Shown here one piece after another: positions 47,069 through 58,290 of a stretch of DNA of 64,000 bases. Origin of the DNA: Thalassia testudinum (taxonomy: Eukaryota; Streptophyta; Magnoliopsida; Alismatales; Hydrocharitaceae). The notes below the pieces were generated by a model. The model ran no database searches. It was not told where the DNA came from and saw nothing but the letters and a program-made list of their open reading frames with translations. A program made the translations under genes and the position numbers. The stretch lies in contig JAZHRO010000012.1 in the NCBI GenBank assembly GCA_037157565.1, forward strand, positions 8,210,501 through 8,274,500. Reading direction: 5' to 3'. How positions within the stretch are numbered: the first letter of the stretch is position 1; each line of letters begins with the position of its first letter.

Positions 47069-47073
47069 GATCA

Positions 47074-48300
47074 TAGTTAGAGTTTTGATGGCATTAGTAG
47101 CTAAGAAGGATCAGAAGATATGACAGATGGATGTGAAGATTGCATTTCTTCACGATGAACTAGATCGAGAAATATATATAGAGCAATCGAGAGGATTTGA
47201 AGATAAGATGCATCCTCAACATGTGTGCAAGTTAACGAAGATGCTCTATAGTTTGAAGCAAGCACCAAGAGCATGGTATGGGAAAATTGCATAATTCCTC
47301 TTACAGTATGGATATTAGGTGCTCTTGTCGATGTGAGCCTCTTTGTAAAGTCCAATGAAGGGAGATTATCCATAGTACTTGTCTATGTAGATGACTTGAT
47401 CGTTACTAGTGATGATATAGAGGGGATGAAGAGAACTCGAGATAATCTATAAATCAAATTTCAAATAAAGGAGCTTCGTGAACTCAAACATTTCCTTAGT
47501 CTTGAAATTGAACGCACTAACTGAGGTATTATTTTATATCAACAAAAGTATGTAAAGGACCTTCTATAGAAATATGGCTTGTTCCATTACAAACCTATAT
47601 CATCACCTATAGAGTTAAATGCCAAGCTTTGTGTAGAAGAAGGTAAAGAGTTGAAAGATGTAACAATGTATAAGTAACTTGTGGGTAGTTTAATCTACCT
47701 AACTATGACAAGGTTGGATATAACTTTTGCAATCATCATAGCAAGCAAGTTTATGCAGAATCCTAGCAAGCCTCATCTAGAAGCAATGAGACGTATAATG
47801 AGTTATGTAAAGGGAACCTTAGACTATGGAGTTCTTTTTAGGAAAGGAAAGGGTTGTATGCTTGTTGGTATTGTGATGTGGATTATGCAAGCGACCATGA
47901 CGCATGAGGATCAACTACTAGCTATATGTTAAGCCTTGATTTAGGCATAGTCTTTTAGTGTGGCAAAAGATAACCTACATTATCGTTTGACAATTGAAGT
48001 AGAGTATAAGGCAAAGAAAATGGTAAGTCAAGAGATCACATGGTTAAAGCAGTTATTAGAGGACTTACATCACCCTATAGAGTATTCGATATCGCTTTTT
48101 TGTGATTATCAATCTGCATCCATATAGCAAAGGATTTGGTATTCTTGTAAGAACAAAGCATGTAGAGGTCTATTGTCACTTCTTGAGAGAGAAGGTTTTG
48201 CAAGAAAAGATCCGGATGAAATTGAAAGGGACAGGAGAGCAAATAATAGATATATTTACCAATGAAGCTACTATATGAAAGTTTGAGCAATTTAGAGAAT
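47074..48300 (+). pseudogene. copia RT and RNase H remnant
   Basis: RT resumes with [47 protein letters not shown] and the catalytic box [11 protein letters not shown] near 47383-47415. RNase H has [17 protein letters not shown] and '[19 protein letters not shown]'. Later blocks fade through frameshifts to the purine tract GAGAGGGAGGAT (48327-48338). Confidence 0.85.
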
Positions 48301-48338
48301 GGCTTGGCATGAGAAAAGTTGGTGTTGAGAGGGAGGAT

Positions 48339-48780
48339 TAAAAGCATCGCTGAATTTATCATTTTGTTATAGCTAGAAATTGGAATATTCTACACTCATC
48401 AAGTCCCATATCCATCCAAGGAAATATCACGGCAATGGTAACTTTTTTTTTCTTCTTTTTGGGCACTCCAAGCAACGACTTAAGGAAGAAGTAATCCCAA
48501 CCTTCTTTCGAGCCAAATTAAGTGAACCAACACAGTCAGCTATTTTGCACCAATTATGTCATCTTATCGGCTACTATTCAACTCCCTATATCCATTGATG
48601 GACATCTCTATGTATATGTGTATTGTGTTTAGTGTTGAGTGTGTGCAAAAGTTAGATGTGTCGATATAGACTCGAGTGATAGTGGTGACATGTAGCGCAT
48701 GATGTAATGTACTTGGGATTGAGTAAGTAGGTTAGTATTGTGTATTGTATAGGAGTTACTATGAGTATTGTCTCTTTATT
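48339..48780 (+). repeat. 3' LTR of the copia element, immediately upstream of GSA
   Basis: It begins TAAAAGCATCGCTGA directly after the polypurine tract and aligns with 42064-42560. Its end is uncertain (48780-48840). That puts it within about 330-390 bp of the GSA start codon. Confidence 0.7.
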
Positions 48781-48849
48781 CATGGTTAAATATTTGAGTT
48801 GATCTTTAATACATTATAGTCTTATGAAATCCTACACCCTCAAACTGAA

Positions 48850-49165
48850 TATCTGATGCTTGATTGGAAATTTCATCTAATTTTCGGAGGCACTATGGTT
48901 TTTCATGTTAGAGCAAAGGCCAAGTGGATAGCCTTCAAAATCTTGGTGACCTTCCTCCACACCATATTATCATTTATTATCTTTATAAGGGTACAAATGC
49001 AATGTATACAGACTCTATCCCTTTTCTTATCCTTCCCCACTCCAATTCCATTACGAGAGCGGAAGAGAGAGGGAGACTTTGGAGCAGAGAGAGAGAGAGG
49101 AGAGCCCTCACCAACCACCGCCAGAGAGAGAGAGAGGGGCGGGGCGGGAGAAGAGAATAGTAGCG
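48850..49165 (+). promoter_or_regulatory. GSA promoter-proximal region and 5' UTR
   Basis: A TATA-like CTTTATAAGG is at 48981-48990. An inverted GATAAG (I-box core, CTTATC) lies near 49026-49031; I-boxes occur in light-regulated plant promoters, and GSA is light-responsive in plants. GA-rich runs follow at 49085-49140, then GGGGCGGGGCGGG before the ATG. The transcription start cannot be fixed from sequence. Confidence 0.5.
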
Positions 49166-52100
49166 ATGGCGGGTGCTGCGTCGTACTTGTCATGGAGCTC
49201 GAGTCTCGCCTCCGTCTTTCTCCTACAAAGGCCTTCGAGGTCGTCGGTCCCTCGTGCCCACTCCTCCTCCGCCGTCAAGATGGCCCTCTCCGTCGAGAAG
49301 AAGGCCTACACCACCCAGAAGTCCGAGGAGATCTTCAACGCTGCCAAGGTGGTGTTCTTCTTCGAATTAATGCCATTGGTCTTTCGGGTTCCGTCCCTTT
49401 TGCACTAAAGCTAGCTGCTTTGCATGTGGGGTTGCGAGATTCTTGAGCTTTTGTATTGGATGTTGCTTTCCATGTGGGTTTCGTTGTCAATGTATTATGT
49501 TACGTGATACTTTCAATGAGTTCTAAATTGGGTAAGAAATGTCATAAGATATTGGCGTGCAAATGGTGTTGCAAATGCTGACAAAGGTATAGTTTTTTTT
49601 TTGAAACGACAAAGGTATAGTTTTGGTGGTAAATTTGTTAGAGCCACTAAGTTGGAAAAGCTGTCATTCGACAATTTCAGTGTAGAGGTTGCGTGAGTGA
49701 GTATGAAGTCATGGAGAGGGTTTTTAAGTTCATACAAACAAAAATTTCAAAATTATACTTCGTTCTAATATCTGCACTTTCAAATTTGCCGGTAAGATAG
49801 TAATCAAACAACAGCCATTGTATACACTTGGACTGTGATTAAGATTTTGGGTTTGTTTGGATGCAGAAATTTTCAGTACATAAAATGAAAAATTTCGTGG
49901 AAATTTGGGGAGTTGATATTGGGTGTAGAGACTAACTTCCCTATATGAAAGAATTTGTACTTAATTTGAAAAGTCAATGGGGTCTCGATATATTTGTAAC
50001 GGTTTTGCATTGATAGTTTCATAGAAGCTTACTGTTAAAAGATAAAAGGATTCTGAAGATAGTTGCTACTGAGATCCATTATGGAATTCTTGACAGATAA
50101 AGAGATTGAAAGTCTTTTAATTGGTTTGGTGGTAGACGTCAAAATTTTGTTCTGGAACCTAATATATCAACCAAAATGCGAACCTTGATAACAAATTTTG
50201 GGAAATTCCAACCATGTCCCATATAAAGAACTCGCCCCTTTAAATAAGGGGATATGTCATTAATTAGCTCTAGTATGACCTGTCTTGAGTTTCTTTACTT
50301 TATATCTGATTGATGTTCCAAATGACATGTTATGGCCAACTGCATTGTTCTGGTTTTGCTCGTTACTTGTGCTTCTTGGAATATTGCATCTTGTATGTTA
50401 ACTTTTGTCGAGTAAAATTGTTCACATTGCCATATATCTTTACTATTGCAAAATCTAGTGTGCATAATGACCTTTGGGAAAGAGGAAATCCTCAAAGAAT
50501 GTTTTAGTGATGATTTTTGGGTGATATGTAATTCTTTTATGCCTTTCTTGTGGGGCTCTATGGTAGTTCTCCATTATAGTAGGTACCTTTTTTATTAGAA
50601 GATGACATCTTGCTATATTTTGGTTTCAGGAGCTGATGCCTGGAGGTGTTAATTCACCTGTTCGGGCTTTCAAGTCTGTAGGTGGACAACCCATTGTATT
50701 TGATGCTGTTAAAGGCTCACGGATGTGGGATGTTGATGGCAATGAGTACATTGACTATGTTGGTTCCTGGGGTCCCGCAATCATAGGCCATGCTGATGAC
50801 AAGGTTGTGCTTGGTCCTATCTCCAAATTTTTGTGTTTCAGCTGGATAGGGTATTGCATAGTTTTAGGCAGAGATAGCAATTATGAGTGAATTTGGAATG
50901 TGCTGCATGTTTCTACAGTCAATTACACTTAAATTATTTGCGGGTTTCCAGTCTATTCCTATACTTGGCTTTTGGTTCATTTTTAACTACTACCAGTTCA
51001 AAACAAGTGGTACTGATTGATATGCAGAAAAGAAAAGAATATTCGTGTAGGCATTGCAAATAGCATTGCCCCTTCCAGAAAACATGAAAAATTTTGACTT
51101 CAATAATTTTTGTGTTTACTTTTAGAAACCTTGTTTTATTATTGTTTTCTTTTTTTTGAAAGGTATAAACCCTTCAATATAATTTCCTTTGCAGTGGACT
51201 TAAGTCAGTATTTAGTTTTTTTTTTTTTTGAAAAGGTCAGTATTTAGTATTTGTCATGCCAACCACTTGACTCAGCCCTTTCCAAATAACTACTTGACTC
51301 AGCCCTTTCCAAATAACTACTTGACTCAGCTGACCATTGTATGATAATGGATCCAAATAGCTATATTTCTCTGTAGTCCACCTGTCAACCACCCAAGGAT
51401 TGGCGCTTTAGGCTTTGTCTAGATGTTGGATAAGAGTCACGACTAGATGACGTAGCAGGGTTAGCATGAATAGTGTCATGAATGGTGCTAAAATGTCACT
51501 TCAAATATCCATATACAACATATTAACTCATCTATCACATTTAATTTACATTCACTCCACTTTCCAACAAAACAATAATAACAAACAACCCAATATCCAA
51601 TATAAAATAAATAAACTACAACTCTCTCCTCTATATTTTTATCACATCAACTTACAATTTATAATATATCAACTCATCTATCACATCCATTCCCATTATC
51701 TCACCACTTACACTAACACTACTAAAACTTATCCCACCCTAAATTCTATCCGAGAGGAAAATTTACCCAACAGTGTAAAAGAATGCAAGAGTGGCTGACT
51801 AGCTGAGTGACATTCTTTCTTTATTCCACAATTGAATTGATAATAGAACAATCTAGGTTTGACCATATGTCTATGCATTATTGCTCTAACAGGCTAGGAA
51901 TTTTGAATTGGATGTTGGAACATTTCAAATGCTTTAATACTTGCTTGAACTTCAATGGAGGTAGTAATTTACATATGGTAATCATATCCTATGGCAATTC
52001 TAAATTATAGGTGAATGCGGCATTGGTGGAAACATTGAAGAAAGGCACAAGCTTTGGGGCTCCATGCCAACTAGAGAACGTGCTAGCTGAGATGGTAATT

Positions 52101-53078
52101 GAGGCAGTCCCAAGCATTGAGATGGTTAGATTTGTGAACTCTGGCACTGAAGCTTGCATGGGAGCACTGCGTCTCGCACGAGCTTTCACTGGCCGAGAAA
52201 AAATCCTCAAATTTGAGGGATGTTACCATGGCCATGCAGATTTCTTCCTTGTCAAAGCAGGTAGTGGTGTTGCCACTCTTGGACTCCCTGACTCCCCTGG
52301 TGTCCCTAAATCTGCAACTTCTGTGACCCTTACCTCCCCATACAATGATGTTGAAACCGTAAAGAATCTCTTTAGCACTCACAAAGGTGAGATAGCTGCT
52401 GTGTTTCTTGAGCCTGTTGTTGGAAACGCTGGCTTCATTCCTCCTAAGCCAGAATTCTTACAGCTACTTAGACAGATCACACAAGAAGATGGAGCCCTCC
52501 TTGTATTCGATGAGGTCATGACTGGTTTCCGTCTTGCCTATGGTGGTGCCCAAGAATATTTCAGTATCACACCTGACTTGACCACCCTTGGGAAGGTCAT
52601 TGGAGGTGGCCTTCCTGTTGGTGCCTATGGTGGAAAGAGGAAGATTATGGAAATGGTAGCCCCAGCAGGTCCAATGTACCAGGCAGGAACCTTGAGTGGC
52701 AATCCTTTGGCAATGACGGCTGGAATGCACACTCTAAAGCGGCTCAAGGAACCTGGTTGTTATGAGTACCTCGATGAGATCACAGGCCAGCTTGTAAACG
52801 GGATTGCTGATGCTGCAAAGGAGTCTGGGCACCAGATATGTGTTGGCCATATTCGTGGAATGTTTGGATTCTTCTTTACTGAAGGTCCAGTTTATAACTT
52901 CGATGATGCAAAGAAGAGTGACCCTGTGAAGTTTGCGAAATTTTACCGAGGAATGTTGGAGGAGGGTGTGTACTTGGCTCCATCACAATTTGAAGCTGGG
53001 TTCACGAGCTTGGCACATACCCGTGAGGATATTGAGCAGACAATTGAAGCTGCCAGGAGGGTTCTCAAGCGAATATAA
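49166..53078 (+). CDS. GSA: Glutamate-1-semialdehyde 2,1-aminomutase, plastid precursor
   Basis: Three exons 49166-49348, 50630-50803 and 52011-53078 (61, 58 and 355 residues; TAA stop) give a 474-residue protein, the usual plant length. It is a PLP enzyme of the class III aminotransferase fold that converts glutamate-1-semialdehyde to 5-aminolevulinate in the plastid stroma, the last step of the C5 route to chlorophyll and heme. The first 35-40 residues are Ser/Ala/Arg-rich, as in transit peptides. Motifs: [88 protein letters not shown] (PLP Lys about residue 314), [10 protein letters not shown] and [16 protein letters not shown]. No stop or frameshift is seen, so it is probably functional. 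Residue 197 is Phe (HADFFLVK), where plant enzymes I recall have Pro. Confidence 0.97.
49349..50629 (+). other. GSA intron 1
   Basis: GT/AG intron of 1281 bp. It contains a 15-bp T(10)GAAAC insertion at 49593-49607 between 13-bp direct repeats. 'gggtttgtttggatgc' near 49857 resembles the end of a MITE, but no partner end was found. Confidence 0.8.
50804..52010 (+). other. GSA intron 2
   Basis: GT/AG intron of 1207 bp. It holds a T(14)GAAAAG insertion with 12-bp target repeats (51204-51247), a 27-bp tandem repeat (51265-51330), and an AC-rich block 51380-51770 whose GGATAAG and CTTATCC ends could mark a MITE. Confidence 0.8.
51265..51330 (+). repeat. 27-bp tandem repeat, about 2.4 copies
   Basis: The unit starts ACTTGACTCAGCCCTTTCC. 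Two full copies (51265-51291, 51292-51318) and a partial third follow one another in GSA intron 2. The two full units are identical by eye. Confidence 0.8.
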
Positions 53079-53304
53079 GTTTCCAAGATTCTCTAGTGGT
53101 TCTTGGTTTGTCTTTGGTTGCAATGCCATGTGCTGAATGCCAGTTAGAAGTGAGTTGTTTTTCAAGGCTTCAGGTAGAACTATGTGAAAGGGTGGGTGTG
53201 CACTTGTAATTTTAGCATTGATCCTTTTTCCATAATAATTGTCTGTTTTATTTTTCAAATTCTCTCTTGTTACCATCATGTTGTTGATTTCTCACGTATG
53301 GGCC

Positions 53305-53310
53305 AATAAA
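53305..53310 (+). terminator. Possible GSA polyadenylation signal
   Basis: AATAAA lies 227 bp after the stop codon. Plant signals are loose, so this is only a candidate. Confidence 0.4.
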
Positions 53311-54623
53311 GATGTGAAATAAGCACAAGTTAATTTCCGTAACAATATCTGCATTTTGAATTGAAATTTTCTTGTTAGCGTAAAAGGCTATTTTTTACTC
53401 AAATATTTCACAGGTTATGGGCCAAGTTACAAAGTCTGGACTGAGCAGGACAGCAAACAACCAGTCACATGTAAGCTACTTACGCACTCTTATCATGGAA
53501 AACGATAGCAGCAACCAGATCAACCTTAAGAACCTCATGTTGAAGGGGACTTCTTGTAGCCAATCAAAGGAGCATAAAGAGAGAAGATTCTTTACTTTAT
53601 TGCCTTTGGAACATCTGATATTGCACAATTGTCCTTAAGTCTCAATATTTACAAAGATATTTCTGCAAAGCTACTCCGAATGCCCCTTTGTCAGTTTGTG
53701 TTAGCTAATGGCTTTAATGACCCATGGCTAGTCCAACCAGTTGGATAGCAGATGGCATAATGTCAATTGGTTCAGAAGATCGAATAGGTTCAGAGGAAAG
53801 TGGCCATCAGGATTTAGACTAGTGGTTGAATTGGTTTGGCTTTTCGAGGCAGAGCCAGCGGTAGGACCTTTTTAGTGATTTATTGCAATCACATAACTAC
53901 CTCCTAAAATCATAAGTATCAATCTTTTGTTCGGGATATCACCTCCTCATTTCACCCATCATGGTCGCTATATCTGCATCCCCAACTTTGCCAGTCTCAT
54001 CATCAAAAAAAAAGAAAAAAAAAATCCTAGTCTTGATTGTTTTAGTAATAGGCTAATGTATAGTCTAATATATCTTAAGCTACTATATCTACTTAGCTTT
54101 ACGGTGTTCTTAAAATCAGTTAAACTTAGTCCAACAACGTAAAAAATAGTAGTCTGATTTCCCTTGTTATACAAGTACAAATTGCATGTCAAATTGCCAT
54201 TATCAATCCTACCACTCCAAGCCACTAGTTATATGCTTTTGGTCTAATGTTTGATCTGGATTCTTAAAACGTTCAATTTTAAATCTAAAAAATATCAAGT
54301 TTTATATACCATGTTACGTCGTGTGTCTTGTTGCTTAGTACTTCAGCATCTTGGAGAATATCTTGACAAGCTTCAAACATTTTGTTGTTAAAGCTTCTTG
54401 CACTCGAAGAGATATAACAAGCTTTTGCTTGAGCTGCAACGTGCTGAAAGAGCTTAGCTTGTTTGGTCGCTTCAACTCTATCATCGATAAAGCATAGCAT
54501 GATGTTAAGGTAGTTTAGCTCCTCATGTGTAGATTTCGCTTCTACACAAACTCCTCCATAACGAGCAATGACTCAATGAAGATGTTGGTGACCTTGCTGT
54601 TGTGGTAGAAGGTGTTTGAACAT
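53311..54623. other. Spacer downstream of GSA, no gene seen
   Basis: AT-rich sequence. Short open frames on either strand show no recognisable content. Confidence 0.5.
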
Positions 54624-54969
54624 TGTTACACATCTTTTTTTGGTATTAACAAAATTATTGTAAACTAATATTTACAATTGAATGATATTTTAAATTTAAG
54701 TGAAGATTAAGGTAAATAGAGAATTATGTTAAGGAGGCATGATAATAAGGAGGTAAGATGACAATGAGGAGTTGATGATAGAAGATCATCTGGAGTTTTT
54801 GTTATTTTTTAGATTATGTTTTTATTTCTTAGAATGTATGTCTCTTAACAAAGAAATATAACTTAGATCGTAAAATTAATTAGAGATAAAATATGATTAA
54901 TATTATGATCATTTTTCAAAGAATGTACTCATTTGTTAAGCTTTGTAAAACAAGGTAATTGACAGCAAG

Positions 54970-55210
54970 TACTGGTATCGTTCATTGGTATCGGTATATG
55001 CAAGGCACAGGTTTGAGCCTGTCTCAAACTGTGAATAAGTATTGATACTAATCAAGAGTACCGATATCTGATGGTTATAGTTTGAAGACTCAGTTCTGGC
55101 CTGGACCTTACAAGTATCGGTATCCATGATGAGTACCGGTACTAGGACTCATATGTGCTAGCTATATAAAGACAGCGAGTAGCTAGTATCGGTACCTGTA
55201 CTTCAGTACC
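54970..55210. repeat. GTAC/TATCGGTACC palindrome array
   Basis: Variants of GTATCGGTAT, GTACCGATATC, GTATCGGTATCC, GTACCGGTAC, GTATCGGTACC and CAGTACC recur at short intervals, and GTACTAGTACCAGTACTAG continues after the nested insertion (57532-57550). Many units are self-complementary around GTAC or CCGG. Confidence 0.7.
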
Positions 55211-57531
55211 TGATGCTAACTCGCTTCGATCATTTTCAAAAATACGTCGTGTCGTAGTATAGTGATCAAAATAAGTCAAGCATTTAAATTTTTAATACTC
55301 GAATTAGAAAGAAATCCGAGGTCGTCTTTAGGAGTAAGCAAGTGCGTGATTATCACTATTCTAAGTTCAGGAACTAGATTATATTAATTTGACTTTCTAT
55401 GAGATCCTACACATGCAATTTAGTCCAAGAGAATTAATTACGCAATTCAACATGTTATCGAGGAATCTCTGTTTTAATTAGTGCTTAATTAAAATAATCA
55501 AGAAAGGATTAATGTATCAAAGCACTAATGATTAGACAAAGAAATCTCATTAATAATCCCCAACCATCAATAATCAAAATAAATAAGCAATTATTTAAAC
55601 ACATTCAATTCAGTCCCTAGGAATTTAATTTTCTTACATTTAGGTCCTTAGATCCTTTCAATCGGGTCCCTATAAATTTCTTTTCTCTACGTTCGATCCC
55701 TGCCTTCTTCCTCTTTTTCTTCTTCTTCTTGCCATGCCTGCGATGAGGCTTTAGAGGAGCCATAGGGAAACATCCACGGGGAGATCTAACCATTAGATCG
55801 CTCGCATAGGGGCTGAGGCGAATTGCGAGGGGATGGTCGATCGTGCGGTGGTGGTTGATCTAAGATCTGCAAGGCGAGGCCGGCAGATGACGTCGTCAAA
55901 GGGGTCGGCGGTGGCGTGAATCCGGCGAGTTAGTTGGAGCTCGTTCGTGTGCGAAACAACCTCATGGAGGGGTCAAGATGTTCCTCGTGTCGTGGGGAAG
56001 CTTCCCGCAAAGCTTGGAGGCCTGCAGTTGTTGAAATAATGTGGTTGGGAACAACGAAGAGGATGGCGGCAGTGGAGGTTGTCCGTGAGTGGGAGAGGGC
56101 TTTGAGCTCGAGCAACAGGTCGACGAGAATCGGTCGACCCTGCTAAAAGTGATGGCAGTGGCTATTGGTTGCGACGAGGTCGGAGGAGGGTAGCTGGAGT
56201 CGAAGAAGGTGGCGACGGGTGTGTGCTTGGCAGGCGATTGGAGGCGTCGAACCCCTCAATAATTTGAGGGGTTTTGCTCCTCGTGGCGTGACAGAGGTTG
56301 TGGGGTGGTCGATGAAGTGGTAGGCGGCGTGGAGTGTCGTGGCGAGTTTTCCAGAGACACATCAGAGCGTGGCCGGTGTGGTCACCGTGAGTGGAGAAGG
56401 AGAAGTAGAGGGGAAGGATGCGGGAGTTGAAATCTAGTTCTAAGGTGCCTAACCTAATCTAGAAGAAGAGGGGGAGAAGAAGAGTTATCTAGGAGGAAGA
56501 GAGGAGGATGGGGAAGAGGTCAGTGTGGCCACCAGACTTGGAGAAGAAGGAGGAGATGAGGATGAGTTGGGGCCGAGGAAGGGACGGAGGAGCCGTGTCC
56601 TTTGATGAGGAGCACGGCCAAGAAGCAAGGAAGGCGGCCGTGCCCTCATTTGACTGTGAGGATAGGCGGATTGAGGGGTAGAAGAAGGTCCCAAGGTCCT
56701 TTAATGGCGGCGTGCAAGGGAGGTGGAAGAACGATGTTGCACCCGCTATTTCCAGACGACCTCCAAAGGCGTGAGGCGGGAAGGTTTATAGCTTGTTTGC
56801 GTGCAAGGAAAGAGCCGAAGGTTGCACGAACAACCTTGCCGGAGTTGCGTGACTGGCGGAGTCAGAGGTGGAGAAGGTGCTGGAAGGGACTGTTTTGTAA
56901 GTAAAATTGAAAGTTAAGGGGGCATTTGTAAGGAAATCAGGAATTAAGGAACAAAATGCAAAGTTGACCAAGATGAAGTCCAAATGAACCCAAACTTTTA
57001 TGGTAGCCTAATTTAGATATAAGAAAGTTGATTGTGACTTCAATTTTAAGTTTTGATATCGTTTACATGATCAATTTATGTTTAGATCCAAAATGTACCA
57101 AATATCCGTCTATGATTCTGTTTTACGTCAAATTAACTATGCCAAACCATATAAAATATTTTTAATTGATTTTCAAAAGGTTTAGATTACATTTATTTAC
57201 ATCGAAACTATTTTAATTGAAGTGTGGATGAAACTATGGTTTTAAATTAAAATTAAACATTCAATTTGAATGTAAATCCTAAATTACTCTATACCAACCC
57301 ACTTTTAAGATATTTAAGCTCAATTGAATTTTAATTAAATATAAGTTCACCCTCCAGCTATTCTGCATTCATAATTATTCGTGAAAATTACATAATTAAC
57401 CCCTTTTTTTATTAATTCCTCTCTCTTCTGCCCTTATTGAGTTATACCATTTTAATATGTTAATTAAGTTAATCTAACCTTAGAACTTAGCCAAATTAAG
57501 TTAGCTATAGAGAATGATTGTGATGCCATCA
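55211..57531 (+). mobile_element. Solo LTR of family A, nested in the second SIRE-like LTR
   Basis: It is 2321 bp, starting TGATGCTAACTCGC and ending ...GATGCCATCA. Flanks are GTACC (55206-55210) and GTACT (57532-57536), four of five bases matching. Lead, GC-rich middle and 'tagccta', 'agttag' tail agree with the two solo LTRs in 24980-32244. GC-rich open frames at 55930-56904 are treated as shadows. Confidence 0.7.
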
Positions 57532-58244
57532 GTACTAGTACCAGTACTAGTTAGTCGTTGGCTCAAAACTAAACGGTTGTAAAATTAATTTTGAGAAGAT
57601 GAACATTGGGATTTAAACCCTAACGTCTAATGGACGTATTACTAAGGTCCTAACTCTATAAAGAGACCCTAGGACTCTTCGTTTTCACACAAGAAAGAGA
57701 AGGAAAATATAAGAGCTATATTTAATATTTCCACCATATTTTGAAGAGAAGTTGTTTGCTGCTCTCAATCTCTTTACGATTTGCAAACACATTGACTTGT
57801 TTTCTTTACGTATCTACGAAGTGATTCACGTCCTTCCTAGGTTCTCCAATTGGTATTATTTTTTAATCATTGTTGAGAGGCTTAGGTATTTTGTTTTAAG
57901 ATTTTTACTTGTCTTACACCAATTCTTATTTTGTACTTGAGCTTTTGGTCGTTGAGTTGTAACAAACCCGTTTCTTATACTTGGGTTGAGGAAACCCGTT
58001 AATTACCTCGTTTTGTAAATTGATTCCCTCGAGGTTGTGGGAATCGGGTTAAAAATCCTAAGCTGGGAGGCTTAGGCAGTAGAGTACCCAAGTGAGTGGA
58101 AAACCACTATACATTTTGTGTCTATTTTGTGGTTTGAATTATTTGTGCAAATCTTTTTGTTATTACTAATATTCCTATTGAGTTTGTTTGTGTGCGGAAC
58201 CATCAGATCACATTATCCATATTAGATCCAAGGTTTCCTACAGG

Positions 58245-58256
58245 TGGTATCAGAGC
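58245..58256 (+). other. Primer binding site of the second SIRE-like element
   Basis: TGGTATCAGAGC, a perfect match to the complement of the initiator tRNA-Met 3' end, two bases after the LTR end. Confidence 0.9.
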
Positions 58257-58290
58257 GAGTTGCAAAGAAGACGTAACAAACCTCTTCGCG

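Larger units (their letters stand above)
42064..48780 (+). mobile_element. Ty1/copia element with two nested insertions, upstream of GSA
   Basis: LTR-like repeats lie at 42064-42560 and 48339-48780. They share the runs CCCATATCCATCCAAGGAAA, CCAACCTTCTTTC.AGCCAA, ATTGATGGACATCTCT and GTGTGCAAAAGTTAGATGTG. Between them are protease, integrase, RT and RNase H remnants on the plus strand. A hAT-like MITE (44365-44881) and a SIRE-like solo LTR (45338-47068) interrupt it. The LTRs have diverged, so it is fairly old. Outer ends are approximate. Confidence 0.8.
54624..58242 (+). repeat. 5' LTR of the second SIRE-like element (contains a nested LTR)
   Basis: It ends ...TTTCCTACA at 58242 next to the primer site; the start near 54624 (TGTTACACATC...GGTATTAACAAAATT) is inferred from similarity in layout to the other SIRE-like family. 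Removing the nested element (2321 bp plus 5) leaves about 1.29 kb. It contains an array of TATCGGTACC-like palindromes around 54970-55210, continuing at 57532-57560. A TATA-like CTATAAAGAG lies at about 57655. Confidence 0.65.

Noticed and set aside
49079..49165. An upstream GSA start codon in frame (49079)
   Set aside because: The extra residues are a GA-repeat product (Arg/Glu-rich) unlike a transit peptide; the ATG at 49166 gives the usual plant GSA length.
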